A stretch of 30,849 nt of DNA from a virus. Shown here in pieces: positions 13,897-21,876 of the stretch. The notes under the pieces are model-generated. The model was not told where the DNA came from. It did no database searches and saw only the letters and a program-made list of their open reading frames with translations. The number at the start of each line of letters is the position of its first letter. The first letter of the stretch is position 1. The position numbers and the translations under genes were made by a program. The stretch covers positions 1-30,849 of the IMG/VR virus record IMGVR_UViG_3300017770_000088. One strand, 5' to 3'.

Positions 13897-14607
13897 CCTG
13901 TCTTTACCAATAGGTTCGCCTTCGAACGCATCCAGGTCGATAGTGCCCCAGTCGATGCTCTCACATCCCGCTGCATCCAGGATCGTATCAACAGCTTCTG
14001 TCGGAATGCGTGAGCCAGTCCCAGACAAGTACAGTTCCATTTTGTCCAGGATGGCCTGCTGATCTGGGCAGAGAGTATCCAGAGCGTCTTCGGCGGCCCG
14101 TAGGTAAATGTTGGCGAAGTTCATTTCATCTGGCTCAAGCGGAGCTGTGGGAGCTGCCTGATCCTTCAGTTCCAGTGGAGGGCCACTGCAAACCTTACGC
14201 ACCTCTAGCCATTCTTCCTTGGTAATCTCTAAGGCCGCAGCGATCTCAAGGTCATTGGAGCCACGGTAAAGCAACTTGCGCCCCTTAACCCAACGTTCGC
14301 GCATCTTATGGCTCAATCGAACCGCATAAGTCCTGTCGCGAACCCAGTGCAGTAACTCGCCACGAATAGTAGGAGTTGCCAACGAGCTGAATTTCATGCT
14401 TTTGCCTGTTACCGGATGAGGGCGGGATGCATCGTAACGATATGCCGCCTTGCATAACCCCTCAAAGGCCACTGATTCCAGTGTCTGGTAGTCGATTCCC
14501 GTGCTTCTTTGTATTCTCCAAGCCTCGCGTCTGGCTAGGTTTAAGTTGTTAGCAGCCAGCTCTTGCTGTTCATGGCTCATCTGAAATTTCGCTTGTTTAC
14601 GAGCCAT
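13876..14607 (-). CDS. Sigma-70 family protein with reduced region 4
   Basis: The 243-residue protein has a clear sigma region 2: LESVAFEGLCKAAYRYD, FSSLATPTIRGELLHWVRDRT and VRLSHKMRERW fit the core-binding and -10-recognising part of SigB/SigF-like factors. The IRGE..H..RD block is diagnostic. Region 4 begins plausibly (EDALDTLCPDQQAILDKMEL), but the helix-turn-helix that reads -35 boxes is not recognisable in the remaining 60 residues. A factor without it would rely on strong or extended -10 elements. Alternatively, the protein binds core polymerase as an anti-host factor. It lies between terminase large subunit and primase. Confidence 0.8.
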   Translation of the reverse strand: MARKQAKFQMSHEQQELAANNLNLARREAWRIQRSTGIDYQTLESVAFEGLCKAAYRYDASRPHPVTGKSMKFSSLATPTIRGELLHWVRDRTYAVRLSHKMRERWVKGRKLLYRGSNDLEIAAALEITKEEWLEVRKVCSGPPLELKDQAAPTAPLEPDEMNFANIYLRAAEDALDTLCPDQQAILDKMELYLSGTGSRIPTEAVDTILDAAGCESIDWGTIDLDAFEGEPIGKDRLQQSLF

Positions 14608-14621
14608 ACTTAATTACAGTC

Positions 14622-16145
14622 CTACCAAGCATTATACCTAGGGCTGTTTGGGAGGATTCTATCGCCACGGCCCCAGGTCACAGAAGTCATCTGTGGTGCG
14701 GAACGCTGACTGCAGTAATTGATAGCCATTGTCAAGCTATCCACCATGTCATCGTTTTTCGAAGCCGGGAACAACGCGAATTCATTCATGAACGCGTCAA
14801 GCCAAGTCGCACTTGCTGGTAGGTAAACGTTTCCAGCTTCAACTAGTGGCACGATACCTGCGGCTCTTGCTTCTTTACTTTTCTCGGGCTTGAATCCAAT
14901 AAGTCCTGGAACCTTCTTCTGCATCATCTGGTAAACAGCGTAGCCAGATGCCGCTAGCTCGATAATAGTGCCTGATAAAGCGTGTCGCTGGTATAGCCGA
15001 GAAATCATGGTCATGGTGCCTACGACGTCCAGCTTTGCTCTTACTAGGTCCAATACGTAGAATTGCGAACCAGCCTGGCCTACAACAGCTCCGACCACGT
15101 AGTCACTTTTCTTGGTATTTGTAAACGTACAGTCAACGCTTAGCATTATACGGCTGAATTCCGGCATTACCGTATCATGGTCGTAGTACTGCCACCATGT
15201 CGGGTCGAACAGGTTACCACCTTCTGGAGCGGGGCGCTGTTGGTACAAAGAAGCAAAATCTCGAGACCCCACGGCCTCTCTAATACGTTCCAGATCGTCC
15301 GATCCGTACCTCTGAGGGCAAAGCGGCTCACCAACCTCTGCTCGCCAGTCGTCAACCTTGGGGCAGTGAGAAGGAAGCAATGGGCGATCGTCTTCATCCT
15401 CGTAGATAGCAGGAAGGTCGACGATGGTCCAGTTCTCTCTACCTTTCTCTGATACGTTCTGTTCGTTCTCCAGGAGTTGGCCGATCATGTCGCTTTCCGA
15501 CCACCTGGTCTGAATGACCACAATAGCCCCGACGTGAGGCTCTAGACGTGTGTACAGGGTGGATGTATACCAATCATTCAACTTCTCCATCATTCGAGAT
15601 GATTCCGCATCCTCCCGGTTCTTGACTGGGTCATCGACGATGAGAAGGTGCCCTGAGCGGCCAGTAACGGCGCCCCCAACACCAGCGGCCCATAGGCCAC
15701 CGCCACCCTCCGTTCCCCATGCATTTACAGCCTGGCTTGACGGGTTGAGAAGACCACCGCCCTCTCTATAGAAGTCTCTTGCTTTGCGGGAGAATCCTTC
15801 GGCAAGTTCGGCCGAGTAAGAACTAATTCCCACATAACGATCGGGATGAGCCAATAGATAAGCAGCAGGCAAAAGCTGTGAAGCAAGCAGGCTTTTACCA
15901 TGTCGTGGAGGGACTTGCAGGATGAGTCGATTACATTCTCCATTGATGACTCGCTGGAGCTGTTCGATAACTGTTGCATGGAATTTGTAGAACTTGTATT
16001 GAGGATACACTTTGCGGATAAATTTCCAAAGCACAACCTCCTTGCCGTCGAGAAGGGTGTTAGCCTTTTTAGCCTTGACCTTCTTGACGAGGTCCTGACC
16101 AGAAGCTGCTCTTTCTAAGTAGTCTTTTCCGAGTTTGGCTGCCAT
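14622..16145 (-). CDS. terL: Terminase large subunit
   Basis: The 507-residue protein has a packaging ATPase domain with Walker A VPPRHGKS (78-85) and Walker B LLIVDDP (167-173), followed by a C-terminal RNase H-like nuclease domain. Nuclease acidic residues are D338 in LSVDCTF, E396 in IIELAASG, and D465/D466 with D469 in KNDDMVDS. It cuts concatemeric DNA and pumps it through the portal. It overlaps the small subunit by one base (TAATG). The sigma-like gene starts 14 nt downstream of its stop. Confidence 0.93.
   Translation of the reverse strand: MAAKLGKDYLERAASGQDLVKKVKAKKANTLLDGKEVVLWKFIRKVYPQYKFYKFHATVIEQLQRVINGECNRLILQVPPRHGKSLLASQLLPAAYLLAHPDRYVGISSYSAELAEGFSRKARDFYREGGGLLNPSSQAVNAWGTEGGGGLWAAGVGGAVTGRSGHLLIVDDPVKNREDAESSRMMEKLNDWYTSTLYTRLEPHVGAIVVIQTRWSESDMIGQLLENEQNVSEKGRENWTIVDLPAIYEDEDDRPLLPSHCPKVDDWRAEVGEPLCPQRYGSDDLERIREAVGSRDFASLYQQRPAPEGGNLFDPTWWQYYDHDTVMPEFSRIMLSVDCTFTNTKKSDYVVGAVVGQAGSQFYVLDLVRAKLDVVGTMTMISRLYQRHALSGTIIELAASGYAVYQMMQKKVPGLIGFKPEKSKEARAAGIVPLVEAGNVYLPASATWLDAFMNEFALFPASKNDDMVDSLTMAINYCSQRSAPQMTSVTWGRGDRILPNSPRYNAW
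14631..14636 (-). promoter_or_regulatory. -10 hexamer upstream of the sigma-like gene
   Basis: Minus-strand TATAAT, a perfect -10 hexamer at the end of the terminase large subunit gene, 23 nt before the sigma-like start codon. No -35 match at 17-18 nt. Confidence 0.4.
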
Positions 16146-16783
16146 TAGCTGTCAAGCGGGATTTCGTATACATCAGCTTCTTCGATGTCCGCCTGGTGCT
16201 CAGAAAGCTCCTGGTCGACCACCTGCATAAGCTCATTAACACCAAGAGAGGTTGCCCAAGCCTGGCGCCCGGTGTCTGAGATGTTGGCCGCGGCCCTCAT
16301 CAGTCCTGAGACAAGTGCCATGGGGATCTCTTCTCCCTCAGCTTGCGCTTTGGCGATCCTGGCCTGGATAATCCCCATCAAGTCAGAACTAACATCCATC
16401 ATCAGCCTGGCCTGATCCTCGTTGGCCTGCCGAAACTCCTGAATAGCGTCTCTGTGGCGATTGCGCTCGAGGTCGTTAGCCTGTTTGAAGGTTATCGACA
16501 TCTGGTGCTTGTCCCAGGCTGCACAACGCTTGTCCCAGTTGTAGCGGTTCGCATAGGCCGATATAGTTACCGGCTGCTGCCCGCAAAAGCTTGCCGTAGA
16601 TTCGTAAGACCTAGCCCCGGCAGAATTCAAGTAATGCTGAAAAGCACGGAACTCTTTTTCATTCTCGTGGCGGCCTGCGTCATTAGCCTTATAGCCGCGA
16701 GTGTACTCCCAGATCTTGGGACCACGCTTAATCTCGGGCTTGGCTTCTTTCCAGGAACTGGGATCGCTTGACATAACTGACAT
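16145..16783 (-). CDS. terS: Terminase small subunit
   Basis: The 212-residue protein is placed directly upstream of the large terminase with a one-base overlap. It has an N-terminal DNA-binding-like region: FRAFQHYLNSAG, then VTISAYANRYNWDKRCAAWD, whose A..Y.W..R..AWD pattern is shared by many small terminases. A helical coiled-coil-like middle (residues 95-155) suits a ring-forming oligomer. It recognises the packaging site and activates the large subunit. An alternative ATG three codons in (16772-16774) would leave a longer 5' leader from the -10 box at 16795. Confidence 0.82.
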   Translation of the reverse strand: MSVMSSDPSSWKEAKPEIKRGPKIWEYTRGYKANDAGRHENEKEFRAFQHYLNSAGARSYESTASFCGQQPVTISAYANRYNWDKRCAAWDKHQMSITFKQANDLERNRHRDAIQEFRQANEDQARLMMDVSSDLMGIIQARIAKAQAEGEEIPMALVSGLMRAAANISDTGRQAWATSLGVNELMQVVDQELSEHQADIEEADVYEIPLDS

Positions 16784-16794
16784 CTCGTCGTCGT

Positions 16795-16810
16795 AGTATG
16801 CCGAGGCATA
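16795..16810 (-). promoter_or_regulatory. -10 box overlapped by an inverted repeat, upstream of terS
   Basis: Minus-strand CATACT (16795-16800) follows the psbA-hli terminator and precedes terS by 12 nt. It partly overlaps the perfect inverted repeat TATGCC-GA-GGCATA (16797-16810). That could be an operator or a second hairpin following the terminator. Confidence 0.45.
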
Positions 16811-16830
16811 AAAAAAGGGCCCGAAGGCCC
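16811..16830 (-). terminator. Intrinsic terminator after psbA-hli
   Basis: Minus-strand GGGCC-TTCG-GGCCC followed by TTTTTT and A (16811-16816, with a further T at 16810). It lies 10 nt after the hli stop codon and closes the photosynthesis cassette. Confidence 0.88.
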
Positions 16831-16840
16831 TAGGTCATCG

Positions 16841-17032
16841 TCAGAACAATCCTGGGATGATCTGACCGGTTAGAGCATAAGCTCCAATAGCAGCTACAAA
16901 GCCAAGCATTGCAAGGCGGCCATTTAGCTTTTCAGCGCGAGTGTTGTGATCCACAGTAGTTTCAGCAAAGTACATTTGAGGCTCGATAGCATAGGCATTA
17001 AGCCGTCCGCGTTCTTCTTTTACGATAGTCAT
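16841..17032 (-). CDS. hli: High-light-inducible protein
   Basis: The 63-residue protein ends in a single membrane helix carrying the chlorophyll-binding signature [13 protein letters not shown] (E34, N37, R39), followed by [18 protein letters not shown]. Hli proteins sit in the thylakoid membrane, bind chlorophyll and carotenoid, and protect photosystem II during stress and D1 replacement. The gene overlaps psbA by ATGA, so it is translated from the psbA message. A strong terminator follows. This is a host-derived auxiliary gene typical of cyanophages. Confidence 0.95.
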   Translation of the reverse strand: MTIVKEERGRLNAYAIEPQMYFAETTVDHNTRAEKLNGRLAMLGFVAAIGAYALTGQIIPGLF

Positions 17033-18108
17033 CCGACAGCAGGTGCTTTAAGGGCAATGGGGACGATGTTGTTAGAAGCCAGGTCGAGAGGAAAGTTGTG
17101 TGCATTCCTTTCGTGCATCACTTCCATGCCGAGTCCCGCACGGTTCAGTATATCACCCCATGTATTGATCACACGGTTCTGTGAGTCTGTGACCGACTGG
17201 TTGAAGTTGAAGCCGTTGAGGTTGAAGGCCATGGTTGACACGCCAAGGGCGGTGAACCAGATACCCACAACAGGCCAGGCTGCAAGGAAGAAGTGAAGGC
17301 TACGGCTGTTGTTGAACGAGGCGTATTGGAAGATCAGGCGACCGAAGTAGCCGTGAGCAGCCACGATGTTGTACGTCTCTTCTTCTTGGCCGAATTTGTA
17401 GCCGTAGTTCTGACTTACTTGTTCAGTTGTCTCTCTAATGAGAGAAGAAGTAACCAAGCTACCGTGCATGGCGCTAAAGAAAGCACCACCAAACACACCA
17501 GCAACTCCCAACATGTGGAACGGATGCATGAGGATGTTATGTTCGGCTTGAAAGACGAGCATGTAGTTGAACGTTCCGCTGATCCCGAGTGGCATTGCAT
17601 CAGAAAAAGATCCTTGACCGAATGGGTAGACAAGAAAGACTGCCGAAGCGGCTGCAACGGGTGCAGAGTAAGCAACACAGATCCAGGGGCGCATACCTAA
17701 CCGGTAGCTAAGTTCCCATTCTCGTCCCATGTAAGCGTAGATACCAATAAGGAAGTGGAAGACAACGAGCTGGAAGGGTCCGCCGTTGTAGAGCCATTCG
17801 TCAAGAGTGGCTGCTTCCCAGATTGGATAGAAGTGCAAGCCGATGGCGTTGCTGGAAGGTACGACTGCACCTGAGATGATGTTGTTTCCATAAAGCAAAG
17901 AACCGGCGACCGGTTCGCGGATCCCGTCAATGTCGACGGGTGGAGCGCCTACGAAAGCGACGATGAAGCAAATGGCTGCAGCAATCAGTGTCGGGATCAT
18001 TAAGACGCCAAACCAACCGACATAAAGACGGTTGTTAGTGGAGGTAACCCACTGGCAAAACGATTCCCATGCTGACACTGCGCCCTGGTCCAGGACGGAT
18101 TGTGACAT
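17029..18108 (-). CDS. psbA: Photosystem II D1 protein
   Basis: The 359-residue protein is a full-length D1. All functional residues fall at their standard positions: Y161, D170, E189, H190, H198, H215, S264, H272, H332, E333, H337, D342 and A344, with the usual C-terminal extension after A344 that CtpA removes. Residue 130 is Glu (YMGREWEL), the high-light D1:2 type, rather than the Gln of D1:1. During infection phage D1 replaces the rapidly lost host D1 and sustains electron flow for phage DNA synthesis. The message probably starts at the extended -10 box at 18161-18169 and begins with a stem-loop. It runs through hli to the terminator at 16811-16830. Confidence 0.98.
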   Translation of the reverse strand: MSQSVLDQGAVSAWESFCQWVTSTNNRLYVGWFGVLMIPTLIAAAICFIVAFVGAPPVDIDGIREPVAGSLLYGNNIISGAVVPSSNAIGLHFYPIWEAATLDEWLYNGGPFQLVVFHFLIGIYAYMGREWELSYRLGMRPWICVAYSAPVAAASAVFLVYPFGQGSFSDAMPLGISGTFNYMLVFQAEHNILMHPFHMLGVAGVFGGAFFSAMHGSLVTSSLIRETTEQVSQNYGYKFGQEEETYNIVAAHGYFGRLIFQYASFNNSRSLHFFLAAWPVVGIWFTALGVSTMAFNLNGFNFNQSVTDSQNRVINTWGDILNRAGLGMEVMHERNAHNFPLDLASNNIVPIALKAPAVG

Positions 18109-18137
18109 GGTATAAAGACGTTGAATGGTTAAATAAG

Positions 18138-18153
18138 GGAGAGCTGTCTCTCC
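18138..18153 (-). promoter_or_regulatory. 5'-terminal stem-loop of psbA mRNA
   Basis: Minus-strand GGAGAG-ACAG-CTCTCC, a perfect 6-bp stem with a 4-nt loop, begins one base after the predicted start of transcription (about 18154). A hairpin at the very 5' end can protect a message from RNase E-type decay. It could also act as a weak terminator for thyX (CTTATTT follows). Confidence 0.55.
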
Positions 18154-18160
18154 GTATGTC

Positions 18161-18169
18161 AGTATACCA
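18161..18169 (-). promoter_or_regulatory. Extended -10 promoter of psbA-hli
   Basis: Minus-strand TGGTATACT (TGn plus TATACT), 52 nt before the psbA ATG. No -35 box at 16-18 nt. The extended -10 compensates for that in sigma-70 promoters. Confidence 0.65.
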
Positions 18170-18187
18170 TGACAGATGATACAATCG

Positions 18188-18835
18188 CTACAAAATGAAT
18201 GCCGCTTCGTATATCGACGGCAGATTATCCTTGATAATGCCTTTAATGTCCTCGGCGATCAGTCGATGCTCGAGCTGTGTTTCCTCACCTGCCCTGATCT
18301 GCACGTAGTGAATGAAAGAGCGGATGGTTCCAGCCATGTAGATCTTAGTTGGCGTACCTAGGGGCAGCACCGACCTGGCACACTCCTTGGCGACGCCCTT
18401 TTCAAGCATGTGCTGGTAAAGGTCCTGAGCTTGGGAGTACAGGCGTTCTGTATGCAGCTCGAACATCTCCTTGATCTCAGGGTCAAGGTTGTCGTGGCTT
18501 GCCTGCTTGTTCTTGGTGTCCTGTGTGCGCAGATGAGGCAGTCCAATGGCCTCCAGCTCACCCACGTCGGAATAACGCTGAGAGAACTCCTGGAAGCTGA
18601 AGGAGCGGTGTCGTAGTACCTGAGCGGCTATCGCCCTAGTAGTACTGATCTCGACCTGTATGGAGGCCATCTCAAACGGAGACCAGTGCTTGTGCTTGAT
18701 GAGGTACTTGATCAGGCGTGGGGCGGTATCCATGTTCGCCTGGTTCTTGGGATTGCTTACCCGTGCCATGTAGACGATCTGTTCTTCCGCGTTTGGCGTT
18801 ATCGAGACAAGTTGAGCGCTGTGGTTCTCTAACAT
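18188..18835 (-). CDS. thyX: FAD-dependent thymidylate synthase
   Basis: The 215-residue protein carries the ThyX signature [13 protein letters not shown] (residues 75-87, RHRxxSxxxxSxR) and upstream [15 protein letters not shown], both typical. ThyX makes dTMP from dUMP using methylenetetrahydrofolate, FAD and NADPH, and does not consume tetrahydrofolate as a reductant as ThyA does. Its dUMP can come from the phage dCTP deaminase after dUTP hydrolysis. It overlaps the RecE-like gene by one base (TGATG) and is the last gene before the psbA promoter. Confidence 0.95.
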   Translation of the reverse strand: MLENHSAQLVSITPNAEEQIVYMARVSNPKNQANMDTAPRLIKYLIKHKHWSPFEMASIQVEISTTRAIAAQVLRHRSFSFQEFSQRYSDVGELEAIGLPHLRTQDTKNKQASHDNLDPEIKEMFELHTERLYSQAQDLYQHMLEKGVAKECARSVLPLGTPTKIYMAGTIRSFIHYVQIRAGEETQLEHRLIAEDIKGIIKDNLPSIYEAAFIL

Positions 18836-19671
18836 CAGAAAAGGTCCTCCTCGGGGGTCTCCTCAACTTTAACAGGGTTGTACCAATTTGGATACCCCAT
18901 GCTTCGAATTACCGGTTCCTTGTTTGGCCATTCACCGGTTTCGTTGCATTTCGCATACCTGCGCAGCGCTATCTCGCATTTTGTCATAGCTTCATTCATC
19001 ATCTCAGGGCTGGCCTCGAACAGATCGACGGTAAAAGGCGCCTTACGCTCAACGGCCACGAAGATAAAGCGGAATGGCTTGCCGTAGGCCACCGAAGCTG
19101 CCTGAGCATAATACGCAGCCTGAAAGTCGTAACCTAGGTTGATGACCTTCTTCTGGAACTGGTCATGATCAACAGTGTCTGTTGTTTTAAGGTCAAGAAC
19201 AATACCTTCGTCAACCAGTACACGGTCTAGCCGGGCTTTACAACCCACGCCCAACCAATCCCAATAATACGAGACCTCGTTGTATTTAATGTAATCCTCT
19301 TGAGTTGGGTCAAACCAAGCCAGCTTAGCCAGCTCTGCCGCCATGCCCTGAACACTGCCCCAGGGATCATCCTTGCCTCCGCTACTCAGTACTTTCTTTC
19401 GGCCGACCCCCTCTTTCCATTCCTTGCCTTCCTTGGTATTGAGCTTGATGCCATCAGGCTTGCGGACATAAGAGGCGTCAAACTTCGTCTCCCCGTCTAG
19501 GCTAAGGCAATGCAATGCGGTACCCATCTCCATGGCAGGAGTAGGGATCATTCTGAACTTAAGCGCGGCCTGATAATGTGCAGGGCTGCTCAGGATCTTC
19601 TTCAAGCTGGACTGGTTGATACCCTCCTCTCGTCGGTAGTCAAACTCGGGCTGGCTATATGCGATTTCCAT
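18835..19671 (-). CDS. RecE-like exonuclease (PD-(D/E)XK, DUF3799 type)
   Basis: The 278-residue protein resembles the catalytic C-terminal domain of RecE / exonuclease VIII. It shows INQSSLKKILSSPAHY, MGTALHCLSL (H54), CKARLDRV (D149), IVLDLKTTD (D160, K162) and GYDFQAAYYAQA (Q184). Such enzymes digest one strand of double-stranded DNA in the 5' to 3' direction, leaving a 3' tail for an annealing protein. A probable annealing protein is at 23738-24448 and a RusA-like resolvase is two genes upstream, so a phage recombination pathway is likely. It is coupled to thyX. Confidence 0.87.
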   Translation of the reverse strand: MEIAYSQPEFDYRREEGINQSSLKKILSSPAHYQAALKFRMIPTPAMEMGTALHCLSLDGETKFDASYVRKPDGIKLNTKEGKEWKEGVGRKKVLSSGGKDDPWGSVQGMAAELAKLAWFDPTQEDYIKYNEVSYYWDWLGVGCKARLDRVLVDEGIVLDLKTTDTVDHDQFQKKVINLGYDFQAAYYAQAASVAYGKPFRFIFVAVERKAPFTVDLFEASPEMMNEAMTKCEIALRRYAKCNETGEWPNKEPVIRSMGYPNWYNPVKVEETPEEDLF

Positions 19672-19688
19672 TTAAGATGGTCAACTTA

Positions 19689-20393
19689 TTAATAACCAGT
19701 ATATCGCTTCAGGGCAATTCGATAATCCATCATATCATGGCACTCTTTCAGATTCCGCCCATCGCCACGAAGGCTAATAGGAGGTGTACCATGAGTCCAA
19801 CCAAACGTCCCAGGGAGCATAGGGGTCCAGTCACCTTTATTGATGAAGCGAAGGTTTGTGCGACTCTTTTGATTGGCAATCCACACGGCGTGGCTGTTGC
19901 CCCATCTAGGGCATCCGAACGTCACCAGGTCGGGATCAAGCTCCCAGTTCATTGTAGTGACCGCAAGAGCTGCCAGGGCGCCTCCTAGGCTGTGACCCGT
20001 GACAATCCAGCGAACTCCCTCGAGACCGTAGTCTTCAGTGATGGAACGAATCTGTGGAGAGACCTTTCTCCAAGAGGCATTGAACCCACCGTAAACTTTT
20101 GGCGTCACTGATGGCACAAAAGGTCTCAATGACTCCCATGACATAAGGTAGCGATGCTTTTCGGGCCAAAACTTAAGGTTCTCAAGCCAGTCCTGCGAGT
20201 CGTCACTTCCCCGGAAACACAGTAAGCGATGCTTCTTATTGCCGTATATTGCCGCATGCACGTTTTCAGAATCAACCGTAGTCAAAATACTCAGGCTCTC
20301 GCCTGCCCCTGGATCAGAAATAACGTTGTAGCCATAGTAGCTGTCGACGCAAGCCTCACAGGCTAAGTTGGCTACTTTCCGGTTCGATCTCAT
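19689..20393 (-). CDS. Class 3 lipase (alpha/beta-hydrolase)
   Basis: The 234-residue protein has a lipase class 3 layout. LCFRGSDDSQDWLENL carries the oxyanion region near residue 60, VTGHSLGGALAAL the nucleophile elbow (S135), LVTFGCPRWGN the following strand, FINKGDWTPMLPG D188, and KECHDMMDY H219. The Ser-Asp-His triad therefore appears complete. The family hydrolyses acylglycerols and some phospho- or galactolipids. There is no signal peptide, so it acts in the cytoplasm, perhaps on inner or thylakoid membranes; the substrate is unknown. It overlaps the RusA-like gene by 38 nt, in an operon with recombination and nucleotide genes. Lipases are uncommon in phage genomes. Confidence 0.87.
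   Translation of the reverse strand: MRSNRKVANLACEACVDSYYGYNVISDPGAGESLSILTTVDSENVHAAIYGNKKHRLLCFRGSDDSQDWLENLKFWPEKHRYLMSWESLRPFVPSVTPKVYGGFNASWRKVSPQIRSITEDYGLEGVRWIVTGHSLGGALAALAVTTMNWELDPDLVTFGCPRWGNSHAVWIANQKSRTNLRFINKGDWTPMLPGTFGWTHGTPPISLRGDGRNLKECHDMMDYRIALKRYTGY
19698..19703 (-). promoter_or_regulatory. -10-like TATACTG near the lipase stop
   Basis: Minus-strand TATACT followed by GGTTAT, in the last codons of the lipase gene and 27 nt upstream of the RecE-like start. No -35 match. It shares the TATACTG core with other sites, but the bases are also coding (YTGY), so chance is possible. Confidence 0.35.
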
Positions 20394-20733
20394 AGATCCT
20401 GATGAGCCATCGAGACTCAGCTTTAATTGCTTTCGTCCAGGATACCGTGACCTGAGGAATAACCGACACTCGGTCGTCGACCCACAGCACCTTGTTTGCT
20501 GTATCGAAGAAGGCGCCGATAATGTTATCGATGTCGGCCCTGCCTTCTCCCCACAGTTGAATCTCTATACGAAGGGGCCCCTCTAGTGGGAGCCCGTCAT
20601 ACTGCTCTTTAATCTTCTCTAGCATCTCTTTCTGGTTCTTCTTGTAGGCCACCGGCATGAAAGTTCCATGCTTGGTGACCCTTGGTCGAGCCTTGGAGAA
20701 CAAGGGGTGAAGGATATCTAGCTCGATCATCAT
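20356..20733 (-). CDS. RusA-like Holliday junction resolvase
   Basis: The 125-residue protein matches RusA in length and motifs: KARPRVTKHGTFMP at the N terminus, and the Asp cluster ADIDNIIGAFFDTANKVLW with VDDRVSVI (D67, D69, D77, D86, D87). RusA-family enzymes are dimeric nucleases that cut four-way junctions using divalent metal held by these Asp residues. In phages they resolve branched DNA before packaging. It lies between a DUF3310 gene and the lipase in the long operon. Confidence 0.9.
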   Translation of the reverse strand: MMIELDILHPLFSKARPRVTKHGTFMPVAYKKNQKEMLEKIKEQYDGLPLEGPLRIEIQLWGEGRADIDNIIGAFFDTANKVLWVDDRVSVIPQVTVSWTKAIKAESRWLIRIYEIEPESSQLSL

Positions 20734-20760
20734 ATAGAGACAGGTGCCTCAGGATGCCAA

Positions 20761-21372
20761 TCAACCGCAGCGGCCTCGATCGTTGAGCAAGCAAGAAGAA
20801 CCATCTTTCTTCACACCAAAGACAAAGCCACGGCGCTCAAAGGTAGAGACGATTTCATCCTCCTGGAACTTGTCCAAGTCCTTGTGGTTTAAGACTTCAT
20901 CAACTTCCTCTTTACTCAGCTCCACTGGACCCCAGTCAGCCCCAAAGTCCGACCAAAAGTCTTCCCAGTCATCGGAGTCAGGAAAGGACAAAGTATCTTG
21001 TGGCCCTGTTTCAAAAGGAACCGGCTGAGCAGCTCCCCACAAGTTGTCTGGCTCGATGAGCGTATCGAAACCACTGCCGCCGTAATCGGGCCATGCGATA
21101 GCGTCGTCCTGGGTCTGGCCATAGAAGGTCAGGACCTGCTCGTAGTCAGTAGGAGGCTCTTGGTCTAGCTCTAGTCGGTCAATCTCTCTGTCCAAGTACC
21201 ATCGAGCCTTCTTCAGGTCTTCCAGGGCGTTCTGCTTGCGTCCTGCACGGCTGATGTACTTGACTGTATTTCCTAAACGATAGTTGAGGTCCCAGTCTTC
21301 GATAACGGCGATTGGCTCGTAGATACGGCCTTCGGCGTAATGAGCTGGACGGTGGATTGAGTCGTGGGTCAT
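20761..21372 (-). CDS. DUF3310 protein with acidic extension
   Basis: Residues 6-67 are a DUF3310 domain (RPAHYAEGRIYEPIAVIEDW, YRLGNTVKYISRAGRK, DLKKARWYLDREI). The domain is common in phages and sometimes labelled nucleotide kinase by analogy with T7 gp1.7; its activity is not settled. The next 110 residues are strongly acidic (DSDDWEDFWSDFGADWG and more) and probably disordered or DNA-mimicking, an unusual extension. The C terminus (GVKKDGSSCLLNDRGRCG) is separate in character. The start overlaps the preceding gene by ATGA. Confidence 0.82.
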   Translation of the reverse strand: MTHDSIHRPAHYAEGRIYEPIAVIEDWDLNYRLGNTVKYISRAGRKQNALEDLKKARWYLDREIDRLELDQEPPTDYEQVLTFYGQTQDDAIAWPDYGGSGFDTLIEPDNLWGAAQPVPFETGPQDTLSFPDSDDWEDFWSDFGADWGPVELSKEEVDEVLNHKDLDKFQEDEIVSTFERRGFVFGVKKDGSSCLLNDRGRCG

Positions 21373-21626
21373 AGTGCGGAGTGCTCCAGATTGCGGGCGT
21401 CATGACAGACTACTGTCTTGTTACCTCGGTTAAGTCGGACAGTAACCCTGTCCTTGGCCCATTGTACCACAGTACCTTTCTCCCAGCCAGCTCCCATGAA
21501 TACCTTTGCGGGTGATCCTTTACGAAGTGCCTGAGTGAACTCGATAGGTCCCTGCATGCGCTGAGACATCTTGAGTACCGACGGCTTGGGCGTAAATTCG
21601 CCGGTAAGTTTGTTAGTCCTCCCCAT
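21369..21626 (-). CDS. Small hypothetical protein with SH3/KOW-like stretch
   Basis: The 85-residue basic protein has a central beta-rich part (AKVFMGAGWEKGTVVQW, then DRVTVRLNRGNKTVVCHD) that looks like a small SH3 or KOW-type barrel. This is pattern-based and not a firm assignment. Such domains often bind nucleic acid. It overlaps the upstream gene by 14 nt and the DUF3310 gene by 4 nt. Confidence 0.66.
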   Translation of the reverse strand: MGRTNKLTGEFTPKPSVLKMSQRMQGPIEFTQALRKGSPAKVFMGAGWEKGTVVQWAKDRVTVRLNRGNKTVVCHDARNLEHSAL

Positions 21627-21876
21627 TGTTCTCCCTCCGTTTCATAGTAAAGTCATCTTTGGCGAAGATCATAGCGCGATCGGTGTGATTGCGCCAGACC
21701 TCTTCGGCTTGGCTCCAGTTCATCGGCTTAGTTTTCTCCATATCGGGCCACAGAAGAACCACAAACTCGCCTGAGCGCTTGTCTGAGCCCTCTTGCGTCT
21801 TCTCTTGAGCCCATGCCTGGTGCTCTCGTTCCTGCCGCTTACGCTTAGCCCTGCGCTGCTTTCCGTATCTAGCCAT
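21613..21876 (-). CDS. Small basic hypothetical protein
   Basis: The 87-residue protein begins with a very basic helix (MARYGKQRRAKRKRQEREH) and continues with a mixed segment (VVLLWPDMEKTKPMNW). It probably binds nucleic acid through the basic tail, by composition only. It overlaps both neighbours by a few bases in a tightly packed operon. No family recognised. Confidence 0.64.
   Translation of the reverse strand: MARYGKQRRAKRKRQEREHQAWAQEKTQEGSDKRSGEFVVLLWPDMEKTKPMNWSQAEEVWRNHTDRAMIFAKDDFTMKRRENNGED

Noticed and set aside
17145-17156. TATACTG motif inside psbA
   Set aside because: It lies well within the conserved coding sequence (LNRAG region) and upstream of no gene start except hli, which is coupled to psbA.
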